The notes: a model not told the origin generated them from the sequence alone. Counted from the first letter of the stretch, positions 25,300-34,784 are shown. The stretch is 64,000 nt of DNA from Paenibacillus sp. FSL K6-1096 (GCF_037977055.1 NZ_CP150274.1:4960001-5024000), one strand, 5' to 3'. Made by a program: numbers and translations.

Positions 25300-26199
25300 G
25301 TGTACTACCAACTGATTCACAAAAGCATCGAGTACATTGAGCAGCATTTGGAAGATGAACTGGATCTGGAGAAGGTAGCCAAGGCAGCGGGGTTGTCCAA
25401 ATATCATTTTCACCGGATCTTCCGGAAATACGTGAACAAGAACGTCCACGAATACATCCGGACCCGCCGTCTCAGCCAGGCCGCGAATCTCCTGCTGTAT
25501 TCCGGGGAGCGGATTCTGGACATTGCCCTGCAGTACGGCTTCGAGAGCCAGGAGGCCTTCACCAGAGCCTTCAAGGAAATCTACGCTTTGCCGCCTGCCC
25601 AGTACAGAACGCAGGTAAGACAACTCATTAAGGAAAGAGAGGTTTACACAATGACAGAAATTACAGGCTGGAAAATAACCGGGACTCATCCCGAGAAGTA
25701 CAAGGCGGAGATCGATCCCCGGGTCTGCTATAAGACAAGTCCCTCGATGCACCTTCAGTCCATTGAGGACACAGGTCCGGACGAGAGTGTATTCGGAACC
25801 TTGATGCAGCAGTTTCAGGCAAGCCGGTATGCGGGCAAAAGAATGCGCTTCTCCGGGTTTATAAGAGCGGAGGAGGTCGAGGGCTGGAGCGGCCTGTGGA
25901 TGAGGGTAGATGACAAGAGCGAGAATCTGCTGGCGTTCGACAATATGCAGAACCGGAGCATCCGGGGAACCACGGAATGGAACCATTATGCTTGTGTGCT
26001 CGATGTTCCGCCCGAAGCCGATGTGATCAATATCGGCATTCTCCTAAGCGGCAACGGACAGGTATGGCTGGGGGAATGTGAATTCGAGGAAGTGGGCAAG
26101 GATGTCCCGGAGACTGGCGTGATGACGACAGATCTTCTGCCGGAGGAGCCGCAGAATCTGAAATTCAACCAGCAACCGGCAGACTCCGCTTCAAGCTGA
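25300..26199 (+). CDS. AraC family regulator with C-terminal jelly-roll-like domain
   Basis: A protein of about 299 residues with reversed AraC order. The double helix-turn-helix is N-terminal (about 5-105, DLEKVAKAAGLSKYHFHRIFRKYV and ILDIALQYGFESQEAFTRAF), followed by a beta-rich domain (about 115-285; YAGKRMRFSGFIRAEEVEGWSGLWMRVD) resembling carbohydrate-binding-module-like sensor domains. The GTG at 25300 is preceded by GGGGGGTGAG and fits family N-termini; the frame is open from 25216. The ligand is unknown. Its 3' end overlaps the convergent ger permease gene by nine bases. Confidence 0.8.
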   Translation: MYYQLIHKSIEYIEQHLEDELDLEKVAKAAGLSKYHFHRIFRKYVNKNVHEYIRTRRLSQAANLLLYSGERILDIALQYGFESQEAFTRAFKEIYALPPAQYRTQVRQLIKEREVYTMTEITGWKITGTHPEKYKAEIDPRVCYKTSPSMHLQSIEDTGPDESVFGTLMQQFQASRYAGKRMRFSGFIRAEEVEGWSGLWMRVDDKSENLLAFDNMQNRSIRGTTEWNHYACVLDVPPEADVINIGILLSGNGQVWLGECEFEEVGKDVPETGVMTTDLLPEEPQNLKFNQQPADSASS

Positions 26200-27285
26200 A
26201 CGCTGGCAGAGGCCGCGAATCCATATCGAGACGGCCAGCAGCAGCGGAATGGCGACCTGGAAGAGCGGGTCCAGCTTCAGGCTTGGCCCCAGGCCGATGG
26301 CGATATGCTGGGTATAATCCCGCTCAATGAAGGAAGAGCCGTAGATTACCGCGCCGACAGGGAACACCCACCACTTCGCCGGCCTGCCGGTCAGCTCCGC
26401 TGCGGCTTTGACCGAGCAGAAATAGAAGAGCATCATCTTGATCAGCAGCCCCATGTAGAGCTGGATCGTAACCAGGATATCCAGGCGTTCCACGAATTTG
26501 AGGTTGGATAAGACCCGGACGGTTTTGAGAAAAGGCAGCTGGCTGATTCCCGCAATCACCGGGCCAAGAACTGCCACGTTGAGCGCATTCATGAAGACCA
26601 GGAACGCGCTGATCAGCAGGTAGGCGTTAATGGTAGCTTTTACAGGCACACCGGGCTTCTCCCATAACGTCCACAGCATCAGGAACACAATCATCTGCCC
26701 GAAGGGGAACGAGACGATCTCCGGCAGGGCAGCCTCCAGGACCGGTAACGGTCCCTTTTCCATGACCGGAAGCAGGCGGCCGAAGTCGATGGCACCCATG
26801 AGGCTAAGCAGCAGAACAAGCAGCGCATAGAAGAACAGCATGAACGGCAGCAGCACCTCGGGCAGCCGGAAGACCACCTCGGCTCCTTTCCAGATCGCAT
26901 ACAGGGCCAGCAGTACGAAGATCAGCATCGTGACCGATATCGGGGTGGTGGGCAGCATGGTCATCGCCGTCAGCTCGCCGAGATCGCGGACATTGCGCAT
27001 AGACTGATAGGCAAAATACAGGCTGTAGACCCCGCCGATACACGCGCCGGGCACTCTTCCAAAATGCAGCCTGAGCATCCCGATGAGATCGGTGCCCGCA
27101 GAGCGGCGCTGAATCCACAGCAGAAGCAGGAGCAGAATGAAGCCGGCGGCCGAGCCTGCACACATCGCCAGCCAGGAATCCTGCTGCGCTTTGCCCCCAA
27201 GCAGGAACAGCGGTGTGCTGCCGATTTCAAACAGCATGATCATGAATGCAATCTGCAGGGAAGAGACCTGTTCTTTGCTTGGCAT
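26191..27285 (-). CDS. Spore germination permease, GerAB/GerKB family (second copy)
   Basis: A 364-residue protein with ten predicted transmembrane helices of the GerAB/ArcD/ProY spore permease family. It starts MPSKEQVSSLQIAFMIMLFEIGSTPLF, where SLQ-x2-F-x-I is typical for the family. It is the last gene of the ger operon and a paralogue of the permease at 28775-29875. It probably binds or passes a germinant in the spore inner membrane. The ATG at 27285 is 11-12 bases from GGAGG, which itself overlaps the end of the small upstream gene. The frame is open further upstream without family similarity. Confidence 0.85.
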   Translation of the reverse strand: MPSKEQVSSLQIAFMIMLFEIGSTPLFLLGGKAQQDSWLAMCAGSAAGFILLLLLLWIQRRSAGTDLIGMLRLHFGRVPGACIGGVYSLYFAYQSMRNVRDLGELTAMTMLPTTPISVTMLIFVLLALYAIWKGAEVVFRLPEVLLPFMLFFYALLVLLLSLMGAIDFGRLLPVMEKGPLPVLEAALPEIVSFPFGQMIVFLMLWTLWEKPGVPVKATINAYLLISAFLVFMNALNVAVLGPVIAGISQLPFLKTVRVLSNLKFVERLDILVTIQLYMGLLIKMMLFYFCSVKAAAELTGRPAKWWVFPVGAVIYGSSFIERDYTQHIAIGLGPSLKLDPLFQVAIPLLLAVSIWIRGLCQRSA

Positions 27286-27293
27286 ATGGCTGC

Positions 27294-27527
27294 TCAGCCT
27301 CCTAACCAATAGATAATCGCTCTGCCGGCAGGCTGGAAGACTGCCGTATACAGGGAGCCCAGCGAGAGATGCGGGGTATCTGTAATTCCGCAAATATGAA
27401 GATAGGCGGCATAGGCCAGGATACAGCCGAGCCACAGCCGGTGCAGCCTGCGGCCTTCCCCGCGCAGCCGGGTACAGCCCCAGAGATAAGCAAGGACGTA
27501 GAGTATAAGGATGATCGCTATTCTCAT
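27294..27527 (-). CDS. Small two-helix membrane protein of the ger operon
   Basis: A 77-residue protein with two hydrophobic segments (about 1-18 and 30-47). It lies 18 bases after the GerC-type gene and 8 bases before the second permease, with a proper AGGAG site. Small membrane proteins (GerAD/GerD-like additions) are known in some germinant receptor operons, but I cannot assign this one to a named family. Confidence 0.65.
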   Translation of the reverse strand: MRIAIILILYVLAYLWGCTRLRGEGRRLHRLWLGCILAYAAYLHICGITDTPHLSLGSLYTAVFQPAGRAIIYWLGG

Positions 27528-27545
27528 AGGCAGCTCCTGGCTCCT

Positions 27546-28778
27546 TTACTCCTGCTGGACAGATTTGAATGATTTATTGCTGAGGCCGGTCCGCTCGATC
27601 TTCAGCGAGACATGGGGGCGGATCTCCAGCTCCTGAAAGAGACGGTCCCAGCTCTTCTCCTGCTCAATCTGCTTCCAGCGCTTCGGATCGCTCCGGTGGA
27701 TTCTCACGGCAAACCCGGTGACGTCAGCGCCCAAGCTTTTCACCTCTGCCCATGAACCCTTCATCAGCTCCAGCACACGCTGCTCCAGCGATTCCTCCAT
27801 TTCCCGGATGGCCTTGCGGTCGTTCAGATCCATGACGCTCCCCAGCTCGGTAAGCACGCCTGCACCCTCGACATCAACATCAATCACATAATGATCCTTA
27901 GCCCAGACCGGCCGGACTGTGGTGGTGGAATTCTGCAGAATGAACGATGCATCCAGCTTATCGCTTACAGACGGGCGCGAGGCGAAGGCAATGGTGGCAG
28001 AATCAACCGTATCGGTCAGAAAAGACAGCCCAAACGCCTGTTGCTGGCTAAGCCACCCCGCGAAGGTATCCCCCTTAATGACCCCCAGCCTGCCCAGCGC
28101 CAGACGGGAAGGAAGGTCGGTAACGCCAATTTCACTAGTCTCATCCATCGTCTGGGGGCCGGTCAGCAGAATCTCCGGCAATACCGCGCTTCGGGATTCG
28201 GAGGAGAGGGCCATCGCCAGCTCGTAGAGGCGGATGCCCGGATAATAGGACAAAAGCTTCGATTCCTGTTCAATCATCAGCTGGATGCCGGCGCCCTGAT
28301 TCTTGGTCATCTGCATCAGCTGGTCCAGAATATTCCCGGCATCCCCCTCAGACAGAAACACAAAGACCGTCTCGCGTGCATCCTGCTTGCGCAGGAACAT
28401 ATCGATGAGCTGATTGATCCCGTGCATGGCCAGGCTTTTGCCGATTACAGTGATTCTGGAGTGGGAGAAGAACATCTCCCGCGTACTGGTCAGATTCGTC
28501 CGTTCGATCGCCTCCATGATCGTCTTACCTTTGACGGTGAAGGTGAGGAACGGCGGTGAGCTGGTGCTCCCGCCCCCGCTGCCGCCCATCCCGCTGGAGC
28601 CGGAGGAAGGATTGATTACCTGGTAGGTTGCCTTCCACTGGTTATCCTCCCAGTCATAAGCTGAGCCGGAGGTAATGCCCAGCTCGTTCAGCTCGCGGTC
28701 ATCCCAGCAGCCGGAGAGCAGAGGCGCGAGCAGCGGGAGACAGAGCAGGAGACGCAGCAGTCTTCGAGGTGTATTCAT
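27546..28778 (-). CDS. Ger(x)C family germinant receptor lipoprotein
   Basis: A 410-residue lipoprotein. LPLLAPLLSGCWDDRELNELGI gives a lipobox (LSGC) directly followed by the WDDRELN motif found at the start of GerAC/GerKC proteins. The remainder is the three-domain C subunit. It should be lipidated and sit on the outer face of the spore inner membrane, completing the receptor with the A and B subunits. The start at 28778 overlaps the permease stop (ATGA). Confidence 0.92.
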   Translation of the reverse strand: MNTPRRLLRLLLCLPLLAPLLSGCWDDRELNELGITSGSAYDWEDNQWKATYQVINPSSGSSGMGGSGGGSTSSPPFLTFTVKGKTIMEAIERTNLTSTREMFFSHSRITVIGKSLAMHGINQLIDMFLRKQDARETVFVFLSEGDAGNILDQLMQMTKNQGAGIQLMIEQESKLLSYYPGIRLYELAMALSSESRSAVLPEILLTGPQTMDETSEIGVTDLPSRLALGRLGVIKGDTFAGWLSQQQAFGLSFLTDTVDSATIAFASRPSVSDKLDASFILQNSTTTVRPVWAKDHYVIDVDVEGAGVLTELGSVMDLNDRKAIREMEESLEQRVLELMKGSWAEVKSLGADVTGFAVRIHRSDPKRWKQIEQEKSWDRLFQELEIRPHVSLKIERTGLSNKSFKSVQQE

Positions 28779-29875
28779 GTCTCCCACTCCTTCCGTTTCC
28801 TTCTTGACTGGTATACCCGGTTCAGCAGGAGCGCCCCCAGCGGAACCAGTACATTGAACAGGAAGAAGACGACGAACCGTGCTTCCTGGTTATAGTTGTT
28901 CAGTCTGTCTATGCTCTGCCAGGAGAAGAGGCATTCCAGGGCAATGACCAGGCCAAGCGCACCGGTGAAGGGGCTGCTGCTCACCCGGAACGTCTGCTTG
29001 AAGCATTCCACGGTTGCGAACAGGAAGATTCCGAATTTCAGATAGATCGACAGCACCCAGTAGGAGATGAAGAGGATATCCAGCTTCTCAATGAATTTCC
29101 CGATCCGGAGGATTCCGACAGTAGCGAACCCGGGATAGGCGCTAAGCTTGATGAATTCCGGGCCAAAAGCCATCAGGGCAGTAACCAGGGAGAACATCAT
29201 CAGCACAGCCACGAATAACAGGCCCGTCCAGCCGATGACTCGCGCCCGCTTGGGATATTGCAGATACGGGGCGAGGAACAGCAGCACTGCTACTTCGGAC
29301 ATCCAGGCGGTTGGTGTCAGGCTGGCCAGCGTGATTTCGGCCAGATTATGGTCGAACATGGGCAAGAGCTGATGCACATTCAGATCAGGGTACAGCCCGA
29401 AAACATACAGCGGAATGAAGAACAGGAACAGCAGAATAACGAGGCTGTTGACCCTGGCCATTGCTTCGATCCCTTGTCTGACCATATAGATGGTAATGAG
29501 CAGAATCAGGATGACCAGCACGGTGACCGGAGTCTTGATCAGCACATTATCCTTGATGAAATTAACGAATTCACGCAGAATCGTCGCCGTGGTATCGAGA
29601 TAGAATTGCAGCATGAACAGACCAAGGATGCAGGCGGCTGCTGGAGAACTCCGGTTCCCGACCCATTCCAGAAAAGGAGCGCCGTTGCTCTCCCGAATGA
29701 CAGTTCCGATAATCCATGCGATGAGCAGGCCGGCGGCGGTGGACAGGATAATCGCCAGCGGAGCGTCTTGCTCTGCATAGGTGCTTATAATTATAGGCAG
29801 CACAACCGTGGCTGTCGGCAGAATGGTGTTGACGACGAGCATGGCTGCCTGGGTGGTGCCGATTTTCCCGTTCAT
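28775..29875 (-). CDS. Spore germination permease, GerAB family (first copy)
   Basis: A 366-residue, ten-helix protein of the GerAB family, beginning MNGKIGTTQAAMLVVNTILPTATVVLP. Its ATG overlaps the stop of the A-subunit gene (ATGA), and its stop overlaps the C-subunit start, as expected for a fixed A:B:C receptor. By homology with GerAB and GerKB it would form the germinant-binding membrane subunit. The two B subunits of this operon differ clearly in sequence. Confidence 0.9.
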   Translation of the reverse strand: MNGKIGTTQAAMLVVNTILPTATVVLPIIISTYAEQDAPLAIILSTAAGLLIAWIIGTVIRESNGAPFLEWVGNRSSPAAACILGLFMLQFYLDTTATILREFVNFIKDNVLIKTPVTVLVILILLITIYMVRQGIEAMARVNSLVILLFLFFIPLYVFGLYPDLNVHQLLPMFDHNLAEITLASLTPTAWMSEVAVLLFLAPYLQYPKRARVIGWTGLLFVAVLMMFSLVTALMAFGPEFIKLSAYPGFATVGILRIGKFIEKLDILFISYWVLSIYLKFGIFLFATVECFKQTFRVSSSPFTGALGLVIALECLFSWQSIDRLNNYNQEARFVVFFLFNVLVPLGALLLNRVYQSRRKRKEWET

Positions 29876-31494
29876 GCGGAACCCTCCCCCTGCGGTTGAG
29901 GCTGTGCCGGTGACGGCAGCTCTGTTCCTTCAGACGGTTGCGGCTTCTGGTCCGGTGTTTGTCTGCGCGTCTCCTTGCCCAGGTACGTCTTGGGGCGCAT
30001 ATTCATGTTCCATAGCGGAACGCGGATGAAGATATCCTTCAGATAACGCGGGACCATCGGCGCAACCGGAGACAGATACGGAACCCCGAAGGAGCGCAGG
30101 CCCGCCATATGAATCAGCAGCACCATCAGGAAGGACATGATGCCGAACAGTCCAAGCGTTGCCGCGATGATCATCATGACGAAGCGGATCAGCCGGATCG
30201 AGTTGGCGATGGCCAGTGACGGAATGACAAAGTTCGAGATGGCGGTAAAAGAAACCACAATGACCATCGCCGCCGAGACCAGCCCTGCCGAGACGGCAGC
30301 CTGACCCAGCACCAGGGCGCCGACAATCGAGATAGCCGGTCCGATCGTGCGGGGCATCCGTACGCCTGCCTCACGCAGTACATCGAAGGTCAGCTCCATG
30401 AGCAGCGCCTCCGCGAAGGCGGGCAGCGGCACGCCTTCGCGCTGGGCGGCCAGACTGATCAGCAGCGTGGTCGGCAGCATCTCCTGATGAAAGGTCGTGA
30501 CGGCAATGTAAAGCGCAGGCAGCAGCATGGACACGAAAAAAGCGCTGTAACGGATCAGCCGCAGGAAGGAGGAGATGTCATACCGCTGGTAATAATCCTC
30601 GCTGGATTGGAAAAAGTTGAAGAAGGTCGATGGAGCCAGCAGGGCAAAGGGCGTGCCGTCAATAATGATTCCGATTTGCCCCTCCAGGATGCCTCCGGCC
30701 ATCGCATCGGGCCGTTCCGTATTCTGAATGGTGGGAAAAGGCGTCAGACCGCCGTCCTGAATGAATTCTTCAATATAATTGCTCTCCAGAATAGCGTCCG
30801 TGTTGATGGCCTCCAGCCGGCGGCGGATTTCAGCCAGCACCTGCTCACTGGCCAGGCCCTTCAGATAGATGAGGGCAATACCGGTCCCGGTACGCTGCCC
30901 GATCCGGTATTCTTCTATCCGCAGGTCCGGGGTTTTGAGCCGGCGGCGCAGCATGGCGGTGCCTGTGCGGAGGTTCTCGGTGAAGCCTTCCTTGGGACCG
31001 CGGATGACTCCCTGGGAGGTCGGCTCGTTGATGCTCCGTTTCTCCCACCCGGCAGTATCTGCGGCCAGCGCAGCCTGCAGGCCCTCGAACAGGATCAGCG
31101 TATAGCCCTCAAACAGCAGGTTCAGCAGCACTTCTAGGGTTGTGCTCTCCTTGACGCTTCCGACCGGGAGCAGATGATCCTTGACCTGACGGAAGGCCGT
31201 CTCTGCGCTGTGGCCCTCTCCGCCTTGCGTCTCCTTGTCCATGAGCGGCTGAAGCACCGTCTGGTTAACTGCGTCAGCGTTGACAAGCCCATCAATATAG
31301 ATGAAGGCCAGCGCCAGAGGAGCTAAGGCTTCGTTCCGCAGATGGCGGATCACGATATCCGGACTGTCGCCGATCCGGCGGCTGATCTCGTCCAGGTTGG
31401 CCGCCAGTGAGGGCTCCAGCAGGAACGGCGCGGGTACCGATGCTTCTATGGGATCTTGCGAGGGCCGGCGGCTCTTCTTCCGGTTATGAGGCAT
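29872..31494 (-). CDS. Spore germination protein, GerA family A subunit
   Basis: A 540-residue protein with a soluble N-terminal domain (about 1-275) and a membrane domain of four to five helices (about 280-480), the layout of GerAA/GerKA. Recognisable stretches are VESVVKESTTLEVLLN-like GSVKESTTLEVLLN, SNYIEEFIQDG, EGQIGIIIDGTPFALLAPS and FDVLREAGVRMPR. A Pro/Glu/Gln-rich tail follows. It is the first gene of the operon. A good AAAGGAGG site precedes the ATG, and a probable sigma-G promoter lies upstream. Confidence 0.93.
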   Translation of the reverse strand: MPHNRKKSRRPSQDPIEASVPAPFLLEPSLAANLDEISRRIGDSPDIVIRHLRNEALAPLALAFIYIDGLVNADAVNQTVLQPLMDKETQGGEGHSAETAFRQVKDHLLPVGSVKESTTLEVLLNLLFEGYTLILFEGLQAALAADTAGWEKRSINEPTSQGVIRGPKEGFTENLRTGTAMLRRRLKTPDLRIEEYRIGQRTGTGIALIYLKGLASEQVLAEIRRRLEAINTDAILESNYIEEFIQDGGLTPFPTIQNTERPDAMAGGILEGQIGIIIDGTPFALLAPSTFFNFFQSSEDYYQRYDISSFLRLIRYSAFFVSMLLPALYIAVTTFHQEMLPTTLLISLAAQREGVPLPAFAEALLMELTFDVLREAGVRMPRTIGPAISIVGALVLGQAAVSAGLVSAAMVIVVSFTAISNFVIPSLAIANSIRLIRFVMMIIAATLGLFGIMSFLMVLLIHMAGLRSFGVPYLSPVAPMVPRYLKDIFIRVPLWNMNMRPKTYLGKETRRQTPDQKPQPSEGTELPSPAQPQPQGEGSA

Positions 31495-31535
31495 GATGAA
31501 GCCTCCTTTCTGCAGAAATCTGGATGTTGTGGATG

Positions 31536-31565
31536 TATTATCCCCCGCAGAAGGATGCCTTATTC
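31536..31565 (-). promoter_or_regulatory. Probable sigma-G promoter of the ger operon
   Basis: On the minus strand GAATA (31561-31565) and GATAATA (31536-31542) are 18 bases apart. The sigma-G consensus is GHATR, 17-18 bases, CATWHTA; only the first base of the -10 differs. The position, about 40 bases before the GerA start codon, suits forespore expression. Confidence 0.55.
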
Positions 31566-31584
31566 TGCCTGAATCCGCAAAAAA

Positions 31585-31621
31585 AGCATTTCTCCCGCCT
31601 GTCAGTCAGAGGAGAAATGCT
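31585..31621 (-). terminator. Terminator of the NAGPA-like gene
   Basis: AGCATTTCTCC and GGAGAAATGCT form a perfect 11-base stem; on the minus strand it is followed by TTTTTTT. It separates the secreted glycosidase gene from the ger operon promoter. Confidence 0.9.
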
Positions 31622-31636
31622 GTATAGTTGTAGCAG

Positions 31637-32806
31637 TTAACGGGTCTGAACGACCAGCGCGTTGCTGATCAGGCGTCCCGGAGTGGTCAGGTACTTGCCG
31701 TTATAGTACAGGCCGCTGGAGGCGCCGCCATCCAGATTCATCGCCTGATAGGCTCCCGCCTGCTTCATAATCTCGGCAAGCTGCGGGATGGTTGCCCCGC
31801 CGGTGGTCAGCAGGATCAGCTTATGGTCCCGGGTGATCCCGAGTGCGCTGCGTGCGCCTCCGCCGGTCAGGATTTTGGGGTCACGGAAGCCTTCGGCCGC
31901 AACATTCAGCGCGACCTTTCCGTTGACCAGCAGCCGCGGGCCTGCCTGCAGGGCACCTTCGATAGAGCCGGCATCGAAGCGGGCCTTGAATTCACTGCCT
32001 GGGATCAGCTCGGCCAGCATGTTGCGGTCGTAGGCGAAGACGGCCCTGTTGTCTCCGGGGCTGTTCTTCAGCATTTTGCCGCCGCTGATGATATAACCGT
32101 AAGGGGCCTTGAAGGCACCGTCCGTATAAGCAGCGAAGAACGTGCCGTTGATGGCAGCTACTGCCTGGCTGCGCTTGGCAATGCTGGCGAGCGCTTCCGT
32201 GCGGCCGACGGTATTGCCTGCCAGCACAGCGTCCAGCCTCACGGATGGATGCAGCAGAGAGACGGTTACCGTCTGCACACTGAAGGAGCGTCCGCCGATC
32301 TTGTAGGTATGCTTGCCGCTGACGACAGCGTGCGCTCCGCTCTTAATCAGACTGCCGTTCTGTACAGGCAGAGTGGCCGTCACAGCGGTGCCTGTATTTG
32401 CTCCGCTTGTCAGTGTCAGCGATCCGGCGTCCTTGTTCCACTGAAGCTGTATGCCGAGCGTCTGGCTTATGAGGGACAAGGGGACATAGGTTGTCCCGTT
32501 ATCACTGAACGGCTGGATGCCCAGAGCTACGGGCTTGCCGTTGACTGAAGCGCTAGCCGTGCCCGGAGTGAAGATAATGGATTGTTCATCGCGTGTAATT
32601 TGGATCTGATTCCCGGCAGGTGACAGCACCGACTGAATGCCGGCGAAGCCGTTCAGGAACCGGAGCGGGATGAAGGAATGATTCTGCTTGTCCACGTATA
32701 CGGCAAGCTTGGTGTGCGGCGCCGCAGCGGCGCCGGAGGACAGTGCAGGAAGCAGCACGGCCAGCAGACAGAAGGCGGTAAAGAGGGAAAGCAGTTTTCT
32801 CATCAT
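31637..32806 (-). CDS. Secreted phosphodiester glycosidase (NAGPA domain) with copper-amine-oxidase-like stalk
   Basis: A 389-residue exported protein. Signal peptide 1-28 (ending SSGAAAA), then a copper amine oxidase N-terminal-like stalk (about 33-125, with IPLRFLNGFAG and YVPLSLISQTLG), then a phosphodiester glycosidase (NAGPA) domain (about 165-388) with INGTFFAAY, GGARSALGI and MNLDGGASSGLYYNG. Such enzymes remove sugar-phosphodiester groups; in bacteria they are thought to act on cell-wall glycans. It is monocistronic, with a clear sigma-A promoter and a terminator. Confidence 0.9.
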   Translation of the reverse strand: MMRKLLSLFTAFCLLAVLLPALSSGAAAAPHTKLAVYVDKQNHSFIPLRFLNGFAGIQSVLSPAGNQIQITRDEQSIIFTPGTASASVNGKPVALGIQPFSDNGTTYVPLSLISQTLGIQLQWNKDAGSLTLTSGANTGTAVTATLPVQNGSLIKSGAHAVVSGKHTYKIGGRSFSVQTVTVSLLHPSVRLDAVLAGNTVGRTEALASIAKRSQAVAAINGTFFAAYTDGAFKAPYGYIISGGKMLKNSPGDNRAVFAYDRNMLAELIPGSEFKARFDAGSIEGALQAGPRLLVNGKVALNVAAEGFRDPKILTGGGARSALGITRDHKLILLTTGGATIPQLAEIMKQAGAYQAMNLDGGASSGLYYNGKYLTTPGRLISNALVVQTR

Positions 32807-32892
32807 ACAATAATCTCCTTTGGAATCTAGCAGCAGGACTGCGGTGTAGGGTGAATCTGGAATGGACTCCAGAATGCGGAACTCAAGCTTTC

Positions 32893-32921
32893 ATCATATA
32901 ATCAGCGCCATGGATCGTCAA
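32893..32921 (-). promoter_or_regulatory. Sigma-A promoter of the NAGPA-like gene
   Basis: On the minus strand, TTGACG (32916-32921), 17 bases, TATGAT (32893-32898): a near-consensus promoter about 80 bases before the start codon. The rest of the 308-base divergent gap shows no other clear signal. Confidence 0.8.
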
Positions 32922-33114
32922 TGGGATGAATAGTATCCGGAAAATACCAGCTCAAGAATAGGCAGATTCTGCCGATAATATGCTTAACACTATTAGAAGT
33001 CTTAGGTTTCACATGATAGCTTCGCTTTTGTTCAGAATATGTTCAGTTTGGACGTGTACAGTAGCGCTTGAACGCGATGAATTTGATGACAGGCCACAGG
33101 AGGGTGCAGGCATA

Positions 33115-33966
33115 ATGGAAGAGGCCCGTAATTATATACTGACAATTCTATCTTTATGTATAGGTTTCCTGACGGTATACACAATGCTGCGACTAACCCG
33201 GGGCTTCTCCAGACAATCCCCGAGATCCCGTGCAGTCCGCTCCAGTCTTGCTGTGCTGGTGATCCTTACCGGCCTGGGCATGATGCACCTGCTGGGCAGC
33301 AGTACACAGTCCGGCTTCGCCACGGAACGGGGCAGCCAGCTGATTCCTCTGGCGCTGTATACGCTGACTCTGGCGGTGATTCTGTACCTGCTTTTGCGGG
33401 TGCGCCAGCTGATTGGCGAGCGCGAGCAGCTTAAGGAGCTGGCCTACCGGGATACGCTGACCGGCCTCATGAACAAGAACGGCATGGATCATTTCTGGGG
33501 GCATTGCAAATCCGGCGAACCGCTTGCGGTTTTCTATCTGGACCTGAACCGCTTCAAATCGATTAATGATACGCTTGGCCACCATACAGGAGATCTGTTG
33601 CTGCAGGCTGTAGGCACCTGCCTGCAGCAGTTCACCCGTAAGGGCAAGCGGCATATTTTCCGGGTAGGCGGGGATGAATTTGTCATTATCGCCAAGCGCT
33701 GCAGCCGCAAGGATGCTGAGCAGCTAGCCCTGAACGTGCTTGAACGTCTTACCCGGAACTACAGGCTGGAGACCCATGAATTGTTCGTGTCAGCCAGCAT
33801 TGGAGTCACGATCAGCCAGGGCAGAGTTGACCCGAAACGGCTGATCCAGGAGGCAGATTCCGCCATGTATACGGCGAAGCAGCTGGGAAGCGGGCGATAT
33901 GCTGTCTACAAAGAGGAGAGCTTTCAGCCTCCTGTCAGGCTGGTCAGCAGCTCCAAAGCCCAATAG
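33115..33966 (+). CDS. Membrane-bound diguanylate cyclase (GGDEF)
   Basis: A 283-residue protein: three predicted membrane helices (about 5-27, 44-62 and 74-96) followed by a GGDEF domain (about 105-270). The active-site motif RVGGDEF (183-189) is intact, as are YRDTLTGLMNKNGM and DLNRFKSINDTLGH, so it should make c-di-GMP from two GTP. The inhibitory RxxD site five residues before GGDEF is absent, so product inhibition is unlikely. The ATG at 33115 follows AGGAGGG; the frame is open from 32980 but those codons look non-coding. No EAL domain protein is in the window. Confidence 0.9.
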   Translation: MEEARNYILTILSLCIGFLTVYTMLRLTRGFSRQSPRSRAVRSSLAVLVILTGLGMMHLLGSSTQSGFATERGSQLIPLALYTLTLAVILYLLLRVRQLIGEREQLKELAYRDTLTGLMNKNGMDHFWGHCKSGEPLAVFYLDLNRFKSINDTLGHHTGDLLLQAVGTCLQQFTRKGKRHIFRVGGDEFVIIAKRCSRKDAEQLALNVLERLTRNYRLETHELFVSASIGVTISQGRVDPKRLIQEADSAMYTAKQLGSGRYAVYKEESFQPPVRLVSSSKAQ

Positions 33967-33997
33967 CGGTGGCCGGGCGGCCCCGCAAAATAAGCAC

Positions 33998-34040
33998 AAA
34001 CGGCGTTGCCGCTCTTGTAGAGAGAGGCAACGCCGTTTCT
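33998..34040. terminator. Bidirectional terminator between convergent genes
   Basis: AAACGGCGTTGCC and GGCAACGCCGTTT form a perfect 13-base stem between the diguanylate cyclase gene (plus) and the glycerophosphodiesterase gene (minus). The flanks are A- and T-rich on both sides. Confidence 0.88.
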
Positions 34041-34049
34041 ATTTGGTCC

Positions 34050-34784
34050 TTAGAGGTCTCTGGCGGATAGAAGCCCGGCCAGGACATCGGGATAATCCGT
34101 AATGATGCCAGCGACTCCTGCTTCAATCAGCTCCTGCATCCGTGTGGAATCATTCACGGTCCAGGGATGGTAGACAACCCCCTGCGCAGCTGCTGCGCTC
34201 ACGAACTCGGGCAGAGCCGAGGAGTGATGGGCATGCAGCGCATCGGCCTGCAGACTGGCGGCATAATCCCATGGACGGTACAGGCCCTCACCATAGAGAA
34301 TCCCCGTACGGATCTCCGGGGCCAGCTTCTTGCAATGGGCCAGCGAATAATGATTGAAGCTGGAGATGACGACCCGCTCGCTCATGCCCTGTTCCCGGAC
34401 AGCGGCAATCACCTTCTCCTCCATGCCGGGGTAGAAGAATGTCCCGTTCTTCAGCTCGATATTCAGAATCGTGTCCCGGCCCTGAAGCAGATCCAGCAGC
34501 TCCTCCAGCGTCGGAATCCGTTCTCCGGCGAACTCAGGGCTGAACCAGGAGCCAGCGTCCACCTCCAGAATCTCACGAAGTGTCTTATCCTTCACATAAC
34601 CGCTGTCGGTAGTGGTACGGTTTAAGCTCTCATCATGAATGACGATCACTGCTCCGTCACTCGTCATCTGTACGTCCGTCTCAATCCCGGTTGCCCCCAG
34701 CTCAAGGCCTTTGCGGAATGCCGCCATCGTGTTCTCCGGGGCGGCTGCGGATGCGCCGCGGTGCGCAAAATTAATGATGTTCAT
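34050..34784 (-). CDS. Glycerophosphodiester phosphodiesterase
   Basis: A 244-residue cytoplasmic TIM-barrel enzyme that hydrolyses glycerophosphodiesters to glycerol 3-phosphate and an alcohol. The motif AHRGASAAAPENTMAAF (catalytic His8 and Arg9) and GIETDVQMTSDG followed by VIHDESLNRTT (metal-binding Glu, Asp and catalytic His) are intact. No signal peptide, so it is of the UgpQ type and not the secreted GlpQ type. It is transcribed alone. Confidence 0.93.
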   Translation of the reverse strand: MNIINFAHRGASAAAPENTMAAFRKGLELGATGIETDVQMTSDGAVIVIHDESLNRTTTDSGYVKDKTLREILEVDAGSWFSPEFAGERIPTLEELLDLLQGRDTILNIELKNGTFFYPGMEEKVIAAVREQGMSERVVISSFNHYSLAHCKKLAPEIRTGILYGEGLYRPWDYAASLQADALHAHHSSALPEFVSAAAAQGVVYHPWTVNDSTRMQELIEAGVAGIITDYPDVLAGLLSARDL

